DNA from: Porphyromonadaceae bacterium UBA7042
GTDB taxonomy: Bacteria > Bacteroidota > Bacteroidia > Bacteroidales > Muribaculaceae
Assembly: GCA_002494015.1 (NCBI GenBank)
Contig: DLAR01000099.1
Location: forward strand, 520-56,160
Direction of reading: 5' to 3'
Length of the DNA: 55,641 nt
Shown here in pieces: positions 40,592-49,134 of the stretch (the first letter of the stretch is position 1; each line of letters opens with the position of its first letter). The notes under the pieces are model-generated. The model had not been told where the DNA came from, did no database searches, and saw nothing but the letters and a program-made list of their open reading frames with translations. The position numbers and the translations under genes were made by a program.

Positions 40592-41821
40592 TCATTCATA
40601 AAGATGATATTTCGCCTTTTTACGCGAAAAGGTTTCAACATCTTTATTCCAGTAATCGAGCATGTCGGCAACCTTGTAACGACGAGAGAACTGTTCCCTT
40701 ATTTTGGACGAGCCGAGAACTTTGTCGACCATATTGAGACGTGACTGTGTGGCCGAGGCAAAAGCCTTGTGTGCCGGATACATTTCGGCCAACTCCTGCA
40801 TCGCGTAAAATTGTATCAGTGTCAGGTCGGCCACCCACGGATCGGTCACATAGACCTCCACCCCATGTACAGTCTCCCCCTTGAACATTGAATAATAGGG
40901 CTTGACATGAATCGGTCGGAATTCCACGCCTTGAAGTCCCAAGCCGTTCATCCGGGTTGCAAATTTGTCGGCGTTGATCCACGGGGCACACAGCAGCCGA
41001 AACGGTGTCGTGTACCCGACCCCGATCGACAGCCAGTTAAGCTCCCCTACTATCCCTGTGGCGGGATACAGCACCGCCGTCTCGGGCGACGGAATGTGGG
41101 GCGACGGAAGCACCCACGGCAACCCCGTTTCTGCAAATGTCATGTCGCGGGTCCACCCCTCCATCGGGATGACCGTCAGTCGGGCCTTCACACCCCGGCT
41201 GAGCAATCCCTCGTCATTGAGATAGCGGGCGAGCTCGCCGGGAGTCAGGCCATAAAGATAAGGTATCGGATATTTGCTGACAAAAGAAGTCATCCCCGGC
41301 TCCACGACACACCCTTCCACCTTGTCGCCCCCGAGGGGGTTGGGACGGTCAAGCACCATGAACTCTTTCCCTTGCTCGGCACACGCCTCCATCGCGGCTC
41401 CCATCGTGGAGATGAAAGTATAGCTCCGTGCCCCTATATCCTGAATGTCATAAACCACTACGTCGACATTCTTCAGCATCGCCGCCGTAGGTTTCAGAGT
41501 CTTTCCGTGAAGGGAATATACCGGCACTCCTGTCGCCGGGTCGGTAGTGGAGGCCACCGCCGCCCCGGCGGCATAATCGCCGCGCACACCATGCTCGGGG
41601 GCAAACAACGCGACGAGCCTCACGTCGGGCGCGGCATGGAGGATGTCGATTGTCGACCGCATGGAGTTGTCAATCCCCGTAGGGTTGGTGATGAGTCCCA
41701 CGCGCTTGCCCCTCAGTTGTTCAAAACCGTTGTCACGCAACACTTCAATTCCCGGCTTTACCTGAGCCGACGACACGAGCGACACCACAGCCGCTATGAC
41801 ACATATAATTATCCTGTTCAT
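40592..41821 (-). CDS. DUF1343 / NamZ-like exo-beta-N-acetylmuramidase, exported
   Basis: A 409-residue protein with signal peptide MNRIIICVIAAVVSLVSSA. The DUF1343 family includes NamZ, which releases terminal MurNAc from peptidoglycan chains. Family motifs are present: GLITNPTGID, LFAPEHGVRGDYAAGA, YDIQDIGARSYTFISTMG and LDRPNPLGG, then PIPYLYGLTPGELA. It acts in the periplasm. It overlaps the AmpG-like gene by four bases and is the third gene of the SpoIID-AmpG-NamZ operon, which fits peptidoglycan recycling. The enzymatic assignment comes from characterised relatives, not from this protein. Confidence 0.88.
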   Translation of the reverse strand: MNRIIICVIAAVVSLVSSAQVKPGIEVLRDNGFEQLRGKRVGLITNPTGIDNSMRSTIDILHAAPDVRLVALFAPEHGVRGDYAAGAAVASTTDPATGVPVYSLHGKTLKPTAAMLKNVDVVVYDIQDIGARSYTFISTMGAAMEACAEQGKEFMVLDRPNPLGGDKVEGCVVEPGMTSFVSKYPIPYLYGLTPGELARYLNDEGLLSRGVKARLTVIPMEGWTRDMTFAETGLPWVLPSPHIPSPETAVLYPATGIVGELNWLSIGVGYTTPFRLLCAPWINADKFATRMNGLGLQGVEFRPIHVKPYYSMFKGETVHGVEVYVTDPWVADLTLIQFYAMQELAEMYPAHKAFASATQSRLNMVDKVLGSSKIREQFSRRYKVADMLDYWNKDVETFSRKKAKYHLYE

Positions 41822-43089
41822 GATTCTTTCTTTCCAAATTCAGGGTCAATCTTCAATAACGGGCACACGGCGACGGTTGCCACACAGCACACCATCGTCC
41901 ATATAAAAAAGTTCTGATAGCCTATCGTTTCCTGCAACCATCCCGCAGCCATTCCGGGAAGCATCATGCCGAGTGCCATGAACCCGGTGCAGATGGCATA
42001 ATGGGCCGTGCGCAGCGGCCCTTCCGAGAAATATATCAGATACAGCATGTAGGCCGTGAAACCGAATCCGTAGCCAAACTGTTCGACAAAGACACAGGCA
42101 TTCACAACCCACAACGGCTGTCCGGGACAATAACTCAGGTACACGAAAGTCAGACATGTCAGCGACATGCTCCACGCCATCGGCATCAGCCACCGTTTCA
42201 ATCCTCCCTTCGCGGCAACGATGCCGCCGATGATACCGCCGGCGGTGAGACCGATTATCCCGACCGTTCCGTAGACGATGCCTACCTCGCTCGTCGAGAG
42301 TCCGAGTCCCCCTTTCTCAACCGGGTCAAGAAGGAACGGGTTGATAAGCTTGACAAGCTGGGCCTCGGGAAGACGGTAAAGGAGCATGAACGCTATCGCC
42401 TGACCGATGCCCGGTTTCTTAAAAAACAGCACGAAGGTGTCAAGAAATTCACGCAATATCTGCCGGGGTGTCGCCCCCTCCCCGCGGCTGTGGTCAAGCG
42501 GCGGACGGGGCAGGATGCGGGTGTGATAAATAGCGACAGCGAGAAAAAACAGCGACAGGATGAGAAACACCGCCGACCATGCTGCCGGGATGTTCCCTGT
42601 GCGTTCCTCTATCTGTCCGGCGACAATGACAAGCAGTCCCTGCCCCACGACAGTGGCGATGCGGTAAAATGTCGAGCGGATGCCGACGTAGAACGACTGC
42701 TCGTGCTCGGTCAGCGCGAGCATATAGAAACCGTCGGCGGCGATGTCGTGTGTCGCCGAGGCAAACGCCGTCAGCCAAAACACCGCGAGCGTGGCCTGAA
42801 AGAAAAACGGCGTGGGGACCGTGAAGGCGACACACGCGAGCAGGGCTGCTATCACCCACTGCATCGTCACCGTCCACCACCGCTTGGTGCGCATGATGTC
42901 GACAAACGGACTCCAGAACGGCTTGATGACCCACGGCAGATTCAGCCACCCCGTATACAGGGCAATGTCAGTATTGGAAACACCAAGTCGCTTGTACATG
43001 ATGACCGAGAGGGTCATCACGGCGATATAAGGCAACGCCTCGGCGAAATACAATGTGGGAATCCATCCCCACGGCGATACTTTTTTCAT
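41818..43089 (-). CDS. AmpG-like muropeptide permease, MFS family
   Basis: A 423-residue MFS transporter with twelve predicted membrane helices. The N-terminal PTLYFAEALPYIAVMTLSVI and KRLGVSNTDIALYTGWLNLP, and WVIKPFWSPFVD (the MFS loop 2-3 region), match AmpG, which imports anhydro-muropeptides into the cytoplasm. FASATHDIAADGFYM also resembles AmpG. It overlaps both neighbours by a few bases (SpoIID-like upstream, NamZ-like downstream). The context of two peptidoglycan enzymes supports a cell-wall-recycling role. Gene symbol is withheld because no cytoplasmic recycling enzymes are nearby to confirm it. Confidence 0.85.
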   Translation of the reverse strand: MKKVSPWGWIPTLYFAEALPYIAVMTLSVIMYKRLGVSNTDIALYTGWLNLPWVIKPFWSPFVDIMRTKRWWTVTMQWVIAALLACVAFTVPTPFFFQATLAVFWLTAFASATHDIAADGFYMLALTEHEQSFYVGIRSTFYRIATVVGQGLLVIVAGQIEERTGNIPAAWSAVFLILSLFFLAVAIYHTRILPRPPLDHSRGEGATPRQILREFLDTFVLFFKKPGIGQAIAFMLLYRLPEAQLVKLINPFLLDPVEKGGLGLSTSEVGIVYGTVGIIGLTAGGIIGGIVAAKGGLKRWLMPMAWSMSLTCLTFVYLSYCPGQPLWVVNACVFVEQFGYGFGFTAYMLYLIYFSEGPLRTAHYAICTGFMALGMMLPGMAAGWLQETIGYQNFFIWTMVCCVATVAVCPLLKIDPEFGKKES

Positions 43090-44408
43090 CAGTATAGTTT
43101 CTTTATTTCGGCACCCGGATAGTAGTGGTGCAGTATTTCGTTATATCTGTAGCCACTGTCTCCCATGACGGCCGCCCCGATCTGGCAGAGGCCCACGCCG
43201 TGCCCCCACCCCGCGCCGCGCAGAGTGAACCGCGCCGGTATTCCGTCGGCATCAAGGCTGTGCCTGTCGACAACAAACGCGCTGCTGTAAAGATGGCTTC
43301 TTGACAACGTGCGGCGTATCTCAAGCTCTTTGCCTATAGTCATGGCGCGCTTTGTCCCGCGTATCTCAATCTCATATATGCGTCCCGAAACCCCGCGCTT
43401 TACCGGCACGAGGTCGATAATGTCGCCATAATCCATCCCCGACCGATCTTTCACAATAGCAGCCAGTTCCTCGCGGGAGTATTCGACCTCCCAGCGGTAA
43501 AAATCAGCTGTCTCGCGGTCATAATTGTTCAACACTTGCGCGAGGATGCGCGTGTCTGACGTGTTACAGAATGCCTCGGGCGACGACTCTATCCATCCCC
43601 GCGCCGCGCTTTCATCTCTCAGGTCGGGCCCCGGCTCTTGGGCCACATCGTCGCGCAGCCCCCGCAGATAGCTGTGCGGCGCATCTTCCCAGCAATACTG
43701 AAATTCTTCCATCTTGCCTCCGCAGCACTTCGAGAAACGGGCATCAGCCAGTCGGCCGCCCGCCATCAGTACCTCTCCCCGGGTATCGGCAACCGCGCTT
43801 GCCGCCGTAAAGGTGGAAACTCGCACGATTCCTTGATAACGCTGGCAGTGGTCGTCGGCACACACGTCAAAGTCCTTGTGGTCGTCGCGGTCATACCACT
43901 TGATGCGCCTCGACACGCTCTCGGTCATCCCGGCACCTCCCGTGGCGCCGTCGCGCAACGAGCGGTCCATCTGTGCCAGCAGCCAGCTGCGCGAAATGAC
44001 GGCATGGGCGCGCAACAGCGGCAGCGAAGCCTTTGCGCTCATCTCGCTCGAAATCACACTTGTCAGATAAGTCTCGACACCGACCACGTTAACGGCAGTC
44101 AGCCTGCCATCGCGCGCGATAAGCCGCAACGACCCCTTGAAACGCTGGTTTTCCTGCCGCTCCCAGTGAAAATTCACCCCTATGGTGACATTTTTCAGTT
44201 CAAAACTGTCACCTGCGGGAGAAGTCGGCCTGAATTCAAGCTCGTTATAGACACGGCCTTCCCACTCGACTCCGAGGCCCGACTCCGAGACCCGCGCCGA
44301 ATGACGGCCCGTCACAACTGCGACATCGTCAGTGGCATATATCCCTTCAAGGGAAAACTCGATGACCGGGGCACTCACAACCCCGACTCTCACACACGGT
44401 TCATTCAT
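43089..44408 (-). CDS. SpoIID/LytB domain protein
   Basis: A 439-residue protein with the SpoIID domain, characterised relatives of which are lytic transglycosylases acting on amidase-trimmed peptidoglycan. Motifs: VVGVETYLTSVISSEMS, LLRAHAVISRSWLL, KCCGGKMEEFQYCWED and, at the end, GAGWGHGVGLCQIGAAVMG with YNEILHHYYPGAEI. The start is ATG 44408 (MNEPCVRVGVVSAP); the in-frame reading up to 44450 crosses a promoter and hairpin. No signal peptide is seen, which is odd for a wall enzyme. First gene of an operon with AmpG-like and NamZ-like genes, overlapping the former. Confidence 0.85.
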   Translation of the reverse strand: MNEPCVRVGVVSAPVIEFSLEGIYATDDVAVVTGRHSARVSESGLGVEWEGRVYNELEFRPTSPAGDSFELKNVTIGVNFHWERQENQRFKGSLRLIARDGRLTAVNVVGVETYLTSVISSEMSAKASLPLLRAHAVISRSWLLAQMDRSLRDGATGGAGMTESVSRRIKWYDRDDHKDFDVCADDHCQRYQGIVRVSTFTAASAVADTRGEVLMAGGRLADARFSKCCGGKMEEFQYCWEDAPHSYLRGLRDDVAQEPGPDLRDESAARGWIESSPEAFCNTSDTRILAQVLNNYDRETADFYRWEVEYSREELAAIVKDRSGMDYGDIIDLVPVKRGVSGRIYEIEIRGTKRAMTIGKELEIRRTLSRSHLYSSAFVVDRHSLDADGIPARFTLRGAGWGHGVGLCQIGAAVMGDSGYRYNEILHHYYPGAEIKKLY

Positions 44409-44410
44409 AA

Positions 44411-44455
44411 CAAAAAAATGCAATGCGGCAGAAAAGCTGCCGCATTGCAAAGATA
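44411..44455 (-). promoter_or_regulatory. Terminator hairpin fused to a minus-7 box ahead of the SpoIID gene
   Basis: On the minus strand TATCTTTG (44448-44455) is followed at once by GCAATGCGGCAG (44437-44448), a six-base or shorter loop, CTGCCGCATTGC (44420-44431) and ATTTTTTTG (44411-44419). This is a perfect 12-pair stem with a seven-base T-tract, a textbook intrinsic terminator, located between trmD and the ATG at 44408. The -7 box overlaps the base of the stem, so transcripts starting here would lack the full left arm and read through. No TTTG is seen 20 bases upstream. Confidence 0.65.
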
Positions 44456-44505
44456 CATTTATTTCTCCAATTTTCGTGATATTATGGTTTCACAACATCA
44501 TTTCA

Positions 44506-45192
44506 TTACAGGTCGAGTCCTTCGAGAAGGTCGGGGCGGAGGCGGCGGGTGCGTTCAAGAGATTGCTCGTGCCGCCAGTCGTCGATGCGGGCCTGATGGC
44601 CTGACAGAAGTATGTCAGGGACACGCCACCCTTTGTATTCGGCGGGGCGGGTATAGACTGGGGGCGCGAGAAGGTTGTCCTGAAAGGAGTCGCTGAGGGC
44701 GCTCTGCTCGTCACCGATGGCGCCGGGAATGAGTCGCACGATTGCATCAGTGATAATCACGGCGGGAATCTCGCCTCCGGTCAGCACATAGTCTCCCACC
44801 GAAATCTCACGGGTTATCAGATGCTCGCGTATGCGGTAGTCGATACCTTTGTAATGGCCACAGAGGATAATGAGGTTCTGGCTTAGCGAAAGGGAGTTGG
44901 CCATAGGTTGGTCAAACGTCTCACCGTCGGGCGAGGTGAATATCACGTCATCATAGTCGCGCTGTTCCTTGAGCGCGGAGATGGCCCGGTCGATCGGTTC
45001 AATCTGCATCACCATCCCCGCCTCGCCGCCAAACGGATAGTCATCCACCTTGCGGTATCGGTTGGTAGTATAGTCACGCAGGTTATGCACGACGATTTCT
45101 GCCAGTCCTTTGTCCTGTGCCCGTTTCAGAATCGAGCAATTTAGCGGCGATTCCAGCATTTCGGGCAATACGGTCAGTATATCAATTCGCAT
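44506..45192 (-). CDS. trmD: tRNA (guanine-N1-)-methyltransferase
   Basis: A 228-residue SPOUT methyltransferase that makes m1G37 in tRNAs and prevents +1 frameshifting. It has the trefoil-knot sequences: MRIDILTVLPEMLESPL start, DYPFGGEAGMVMQIEP, LIILCGHYKGIDYRIRE and SVGDYVLTGGEIPAVIITD; the C-terminal part with QHRAR-like HQARIDDWR binds tRNA. It is cytoplasmic and essential in most bacteria. In many species trmD lies with rpsP-rimM-rplS, but here it follows yidC after the simple-word inverted repeat. Confidence 0.95.
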   Translation of the reverse strand: MRIDILTVLPEMLESPLNCSILKRAQDKGLAEIVVHNLRDYTTNRYRKVDDYPFGGEAGMVMQIEPIDRAISALKEQRDYDDVIFTSPDGETFDQPMANSLSLSQNLIILCGHYKGIDYRIREHLITREISVGDYVLTGGEIPAVIITDAIVRLIPGAIGDEQSALSDSFQDNLLAPPVYTRPAEYKGWRVPDILLSGHQARIDDWRHEQSLERTRRLRPDLLEGLDL

Positions 45193-45195
45193 TTT

Positions 45196-45292
45196 TGTAA
45201 AGTTTAAGGTTTGAGATGATGGTTTAAGTTTAAAGTTTGGGTTTAAAGTTTAGACACACCATTCATCTAAACCTTAAACCCAAACCTTAAAC
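45196..45292 (-). repeat. GTTTAAGGTTT-word inverted repeat between yidC and trmD
   Basis: Plus-strand bases 45221-45254 are made of GGTTTAAGTTTAAAGTTTGG-like words, and 45266-45292 are the approximate reverse complement (TCTAAACCTTAAACCCAAAC then CTTAAACC). A further AGTTTAAGGTTTGAG lies at 45200-45214. Same family as 4010-4092. Probably the terminator of yidC. Confidence 0.6.
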
Positions 45293-45308
45293 CGTCAACC
45301 CTACCGGG

Positions 45309-47402
45309 TTATTTTTTCTTTCCGCGCTGTTTCTGCTGTTCGCGCAACATTGCCTGCTGCTGACGCTGCATTTCTTCGAGACGGGCCATGAAACCGCTTT
45401 TTTTCTTGGGTTTGCGGGCATTCTCGGCCATCTTGGCACGCATCTTGTTTTCGTCGACAACCTGACGGAAGATGTAGGTCTGCACGATGGTGATGAGCAG
45501 CGACAGGAAATAGTAGTAGCTAAGACCTGCGGCATAGTTGTTGAAGAACACGAGGAACATCAGCGGCATCAGGTACATCATCCACTTCATGCCGGGCATT
45601 GCCGAGGATGAAGGCTGGTTCTGCATATTGATGCGGGTATAGATGATATTGGTCACGGTCATGAGCAAGCAGAAAAGGCTGATGTGATTGCCGAAAGTGC
45701 TTGAAATGAACGGGATATTGAAGTTCCACGAAATGATGGCATCGGGAGCCGAGAGGTCTTTGGCCCATAGGAATGACTCGCCGCGCAGCTCGATTGCCGA
45801 GGGGAAGAAAGAGAACATGGCCACGAGGATGGGCATCTGCAGCAACAGCGGCAGACAGCCTGACATCGGGTTGGCGCCAGCACGGCTGTAGAGAGCCATC
45901 GTCTCCTGCTGGCGCTTCATGGCGTTCTCATTGCCGGGATATTTGTCGTTGATTGCCTTGATTTCGGGAGCGAGCAAGCGCATGCGCGCCTGTGACATGT
46001 AGCTCTTGTAGGTGAACGGGAAAAGGATTATCTTGATGAAGACGGTCAGCAGGAAGATAATCAGGCCGTAGCTCGAAATGAACTTGCCGAGCAACGTGAA
46101 CACCGGAATTACAATCAATGTGTTAATCCAGCGGAAGATGGGCCAGCCGAGAGGGATGACCTTGGTCAGGTGCATGTTGTCCTCGGGATAAATCTGAGTC
46201 TCCAAGTCCTTCATCAGCGGATAAAGGTTGGGGCCGAGGAAGAAAGTGAATGACGCGGGGTTGGCCTGAGCCGCAGAGTATTCCATCGTCATTTCCGAGC
46301 TCATGCGTTTCAGGTAGACGGGGTCATCTTTCAGCACCTGTGACCGGAGGTCGGCCGACGAGAAATTGGTCTGCGCCATCAGCACTGCCGAGAAGAACTG
46401 GTTTTTATAACCCACCCACTTGACGCGCTCGTTGAGTTCCTCGCGTGCATCGTTTCCCTCGCTGAGGTTGTCAACGTCACCGTCGGGGAACATGTAGTAA
46501 AGCGCGCTGTTGCGTTCTTCAAACATGCGTCCGGCCTCGTTGCGGTTCATCTTCAGGTCCCAAGCGAAATCCATCGAGGCGACATTGGCCGGGATGACGG
46601 CGGTCATGCCCTGCTGGAGCACATCCATCTTTACCAGATAGGAGTCGGGGGCGAGGGTATAGCGCAACGCCCACACGGCACCGTCGCCAAGGTCGAGCTG
46701 CATGACAACCGTAGTGTCAGTGACTTCGGCGGGGGTGAAATAGAACTCGCGGGTGTCAAACCGCTGAGTGGCTGTTGTCAGCGTGAATCCGTAGCTGCCG
46801 GTCTCGGGCGACATGAGTGTAACCTTAGCCGAGTCATAACGCTCGTAGTCGTTGAGCGTGGCGCGGGAAATGACACCACCCTTGTTGGCGATTTCGAGAG
46901 TGAGATACTTGTTGGCAAGAGTTACGGTCGACGAGTCGCCTGAAAGATAGCGGGCAAAACCGCGATACTTGGCGGCATTTCTCAAGCCGTCGCGCAACTC
47001 GCGGATAGCCGCCGAGGCAACGGAAGGCTTGAAATCGTCCCAGCGGTTGGCAATCATCGCCGCGACGGAAACAGATGTTTCGCCGACGATCACCGAACCG
47101 TCGACCTGTCCGTCGGGGGAGAGGGCAAGATGCAGCTTGTCAACATCGAGAGTGGTGACTCCGGCTGAGTCCCGACGGCCAAGCTCGCGAATCGTGGCGG
47201 CAATCGTGGCGGCCTCGGAGGGGTTAATCGAGTCAAGGGTAAGCACGTCGGGCGACTGGGAGAGGCGGTTCTGCTCCTCGGCAAGCTGCTCGGCCTGCTG
47301 ACGCTGACGCTCGATTTCTTCCTGAGAGGGACGGTTGAGGTACATGAACCCCATGATTACCGCTCCCATGAGCAACAGTCCAATCAGTGAGTTTTTATCC
47401 AT
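45309..47402 (-). CDS. yidC: Membrane protein insertase YidC
   Basis: A 697-residue YidC/Oxa1 insertase, longer than the 548-residue E. coli protein. It starts with the membrane anchor MDKNSLIGLLLMGAVIMGF, followed by a large periplasmic beta-sandwich domain (about 60-420). The conserved five-helix insertase core (about 435-640) has SYGLIIFLLTVFIKIILFP (read in part), MSQARMRLLAPEIKAI, MSGCLPLLLQMPILVAMF and SSAMPGMKWMMYLMPLMFL. The tail is basic (KPKKKSGFMARLEE, then QQKQRGKKK), possibly for ribosome binding. It inserts proteins alone or with SecYEG. It follows pyrG by 33 bases, likely one operon. Confidence 0.96.
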   Translation of the reverse strand: MDKNSLIGLLLMGAVIMGFMYLNRPSQEEIERQRQQAEQLAEEQNRLSQSPDVLTLDSINPSEAATIAATIRELGRRDSAGVTTLDVDKLHLALSPDGQVDGSVIVGETSVSVAAMIANRWDDFKPSVASAAIRELRDGLRNAAKYRGFARYLSGDSSTVTLANKYLTLEIANKGGVISRATLNDYERYDSAKVTLMSPETGSYGFTLTTATQRFDTREFYFTPAEVTDTTVVMQLDLGDGAVWALRYTLAPDSYLVKMDVLQQGMTAVIPANVASMDFAWDLKMNRNEAGRMFEERNSALYYMFPDGDVDNLSEGNDAREELNERVKWVGYKNQFFSAVLMAQTNFSSADLRSQVLKDDPVYLKRMSSEMTMEYSAAQANPASFTFFLGPNLYPLMKDLETQIYPEDNMHLTKVIPLGWPIFRWINTLIVIPVFTLLGKFISSYGLIIFLLTVFIKIILFPFTYKSYMSQARMRLLAPEIKAINDKYPGNENAMKRQQETMALYSRAGANPMSGCLPLLLQMPILVAMFSFFPSAIELRGESFLWAKDLSAPDAIISWNFNIPFISSTFGNHISLFCLLMTVTNIIYTRINMQNQPSSSAMPGMKWMMYLMPLMFLVFFNNYAAGLSYYYFLSLLITIVQTYIFRQVVDENKMRAKMAENARKPKKKSGFMARLEEMQRQQQAMLREQQKQRGKKK

Positions 47403-47435
47403 TATAAGTTCTTAAAAGAGTTTTATTAGTTATTT

Positions 47436-49055
47436 TTATTTGTTATCTTTTGTTTCGCGATAGTTCACCGCCGCCTTTACAAAGTCGAGAAACAGAGGAT
47501 GGGGCGAAAGGACGGTGCTTGAGTACTCGGGGTGATATTGCGTGCCGATAAACCACCGCTTTTCAGGGAGTTCCACAACCTCGACAAGATGGGCGGCAGG
47601 ATTCTCGCCAACGCACTTCATGCCTGCGCGCTCAAATCGTTCACGATAGTCGTTGTTGAACTCAAAACGATGGCGGTGGCGCTCGCTGACATCAGTCGAG
47701 CCGTAGGCTTGGGACGCACGGGAGCCGGGTGTCAGGCGGCAGTCGTAGGCGCCGAGACGCATTGTGCCACCCATATTGGAGATACTTTTCTGCTCCTCCA
47801 TGAGGTCGATGACGTTATCGGGAGTAGTGGGATTCATCTCGGTCGAATTAGCCTCGGGAAGGCCGAGAACGTTGCGGGCAAACTCGATAACCATGCACTG
47901 CATACCGAGGCAGATGCCGAACGTAGGCACATCATGCTCGCGACACCATTTCAACGCGACAAATTTACCCTCGATTCCGCGCTGCCCGAATCCGGGAGCC
48001 ACAATCACACCGTCAAGATCGCCGAGCTGGCTGTCGGCATTCCCGGGGGTGAGTTTCTCGCTGTGGATGTAACGAAGGTCGAGGCGGCGGTCGTTATAGG
48101 TGGCAGCCTGAAACAGGGACTCGTCGATTGACTTGTAGGCATCCTGAAGCTCGACATATTTCCCGACGATGCCGATTGTGACTGTCTGACGGGCGCTGTG
48201 CATCTTGTCAAGGAAGTCAAGCCACGGTTTCATGTGGGGTTGCCCCTCGACGGGAAGTCCGGCCTTATGCATAACAATCTCGTCGAGGTGCTGACGGTGC
48301 ATCTCCACCGGAACCTCATAGATTGACGGAACGTCAATCGACTGGATGACCGCATCGGGCGACACGTTGCAGAACTGCGCTATCTTGCGGCGCATGGCGA
48401 CGGGGATTTCGTGCTCGGTGCGCAGCACGAGGATGTCGGGCTGGATACCGACCTGCTGCAACAGCTTTACCGAGTGCTGCGTGGGTTTCGTCTTCAGTTC
48501 TTTGGCGGCACGGATATAGGGGACGTAGGTCAGATGGACGCAGATGCAGCTGTTTCCCATCTCCCAGCGCAGCTGCCTGACAGCTTCGAGAAACGGTGTC
48601 GACTCGATGTCACCCACCGTACCGCCGATTTCGGTAATGATGAAATCATAGTCACCGGTATTTCCGAGCGCCTTGACATTGCGCTTGATTTCGTCGGTGA
48701 TATGGGGAATAATCTGCACGGTTTTCCCGAGATAGTCGCCACGGCGTTCCTTGTCGATGACACTCTGATAGATGCGGCCCGTGGTGACATTATTGGCACG
48801 GGTCGTGCGCACATTTGTGAAACGCTCATAGTGTCCAAGGTCGAGATCGGCCTCGTGGCCGTCGACCGTGACGTAACATTCCCCGTGCTCGTATGGGTTG
48901 AGCGTACCGGGGTCAATGTTGATATAAGGGTCAAACTTTTGAATCGTAACCCTGAAACCGCGGGCCTTCAACAGGCAGGCCAGCGATGACGAAATGATTC
49001 CTTTGCCCAAGGACGATACTACCCCCCCGGTGACAAAGATGTACTTTGGTTCCAC
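47436..49055 (-). CDS. pyrG: CTP synthase
   Basis: A 539-residue CTP synthase, which aminates UTP to CTP using glutamine. The synthetase domain starts MEPKYIFVTGGVVSSLGKG (P-loop) and has QKFDPYINIDPGTLNPYEHGE (read in part), TEIGGTVGDIES and LKTKPTQHSVK. The class I glutaminase domain has the nucleophile cysteine in FGICLGMQCMV and the His-Glu pair in QYHPEYSS. Length and motifs are complete. A -7 box TAAATTTG lies at 49085-49092 on the minus strand, about 30 bases upstream. Cotranscription with yidC is likely. Confidence 0.96.
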   Translation of the reverse strand: MEPKYIFVTGGVVSSLGKGIISSSLACLLKARGFRVTIQKFDPYINIDPGTLNPYEHGECYVTVDGHEADLDLGHYERFTNVRTTRANNVTTGRIYQSVIDKERRGDYLGKTVQIIPHITDEIKRNVKALGNTGDYDFIITEIGGTVGDIESTPFLEAVRQLRWEMGNSCICVHLTYVPYIRAAKELKTKPTQHSVKLLQQVGIQPDILVLRTEHEIPVAMRRKIAQFCNVSPDAVIQSIDVPSIYEVPVEMHRQHLDEIVMHKAGLPVEGQPHMKPWLDFLDKMHSARQTVTIGIVGKYVELQDAYKSIDESLFQAATYNDRRLDLRYIHSEKLTPGNADSQLGDLDGVIVAPGFGQRGIEGKFVALKWCREHDVPTFGICLGMQCMVIEFARNVLGLPEANSTEMNPTTPDNVIDLMEEQKSISNMGGTMRLGAYDCRLTPGSRASQAYGSTDVSERHRHRFEFNNDYRERFERAGMKCVGENPAAHLVEVVELPEKRWFIGTQYHPEYSSTVLSPHPLFLDFVKAAVNYRETKDNK

Positions 49056-49134
49056 AGTTAATGTGATAAGTTGAAATTAAATTGCAAATTTACAAATTTT
49101 TCTGAGTTTTCAGCAGCTTGAAACAGCTTTTATC

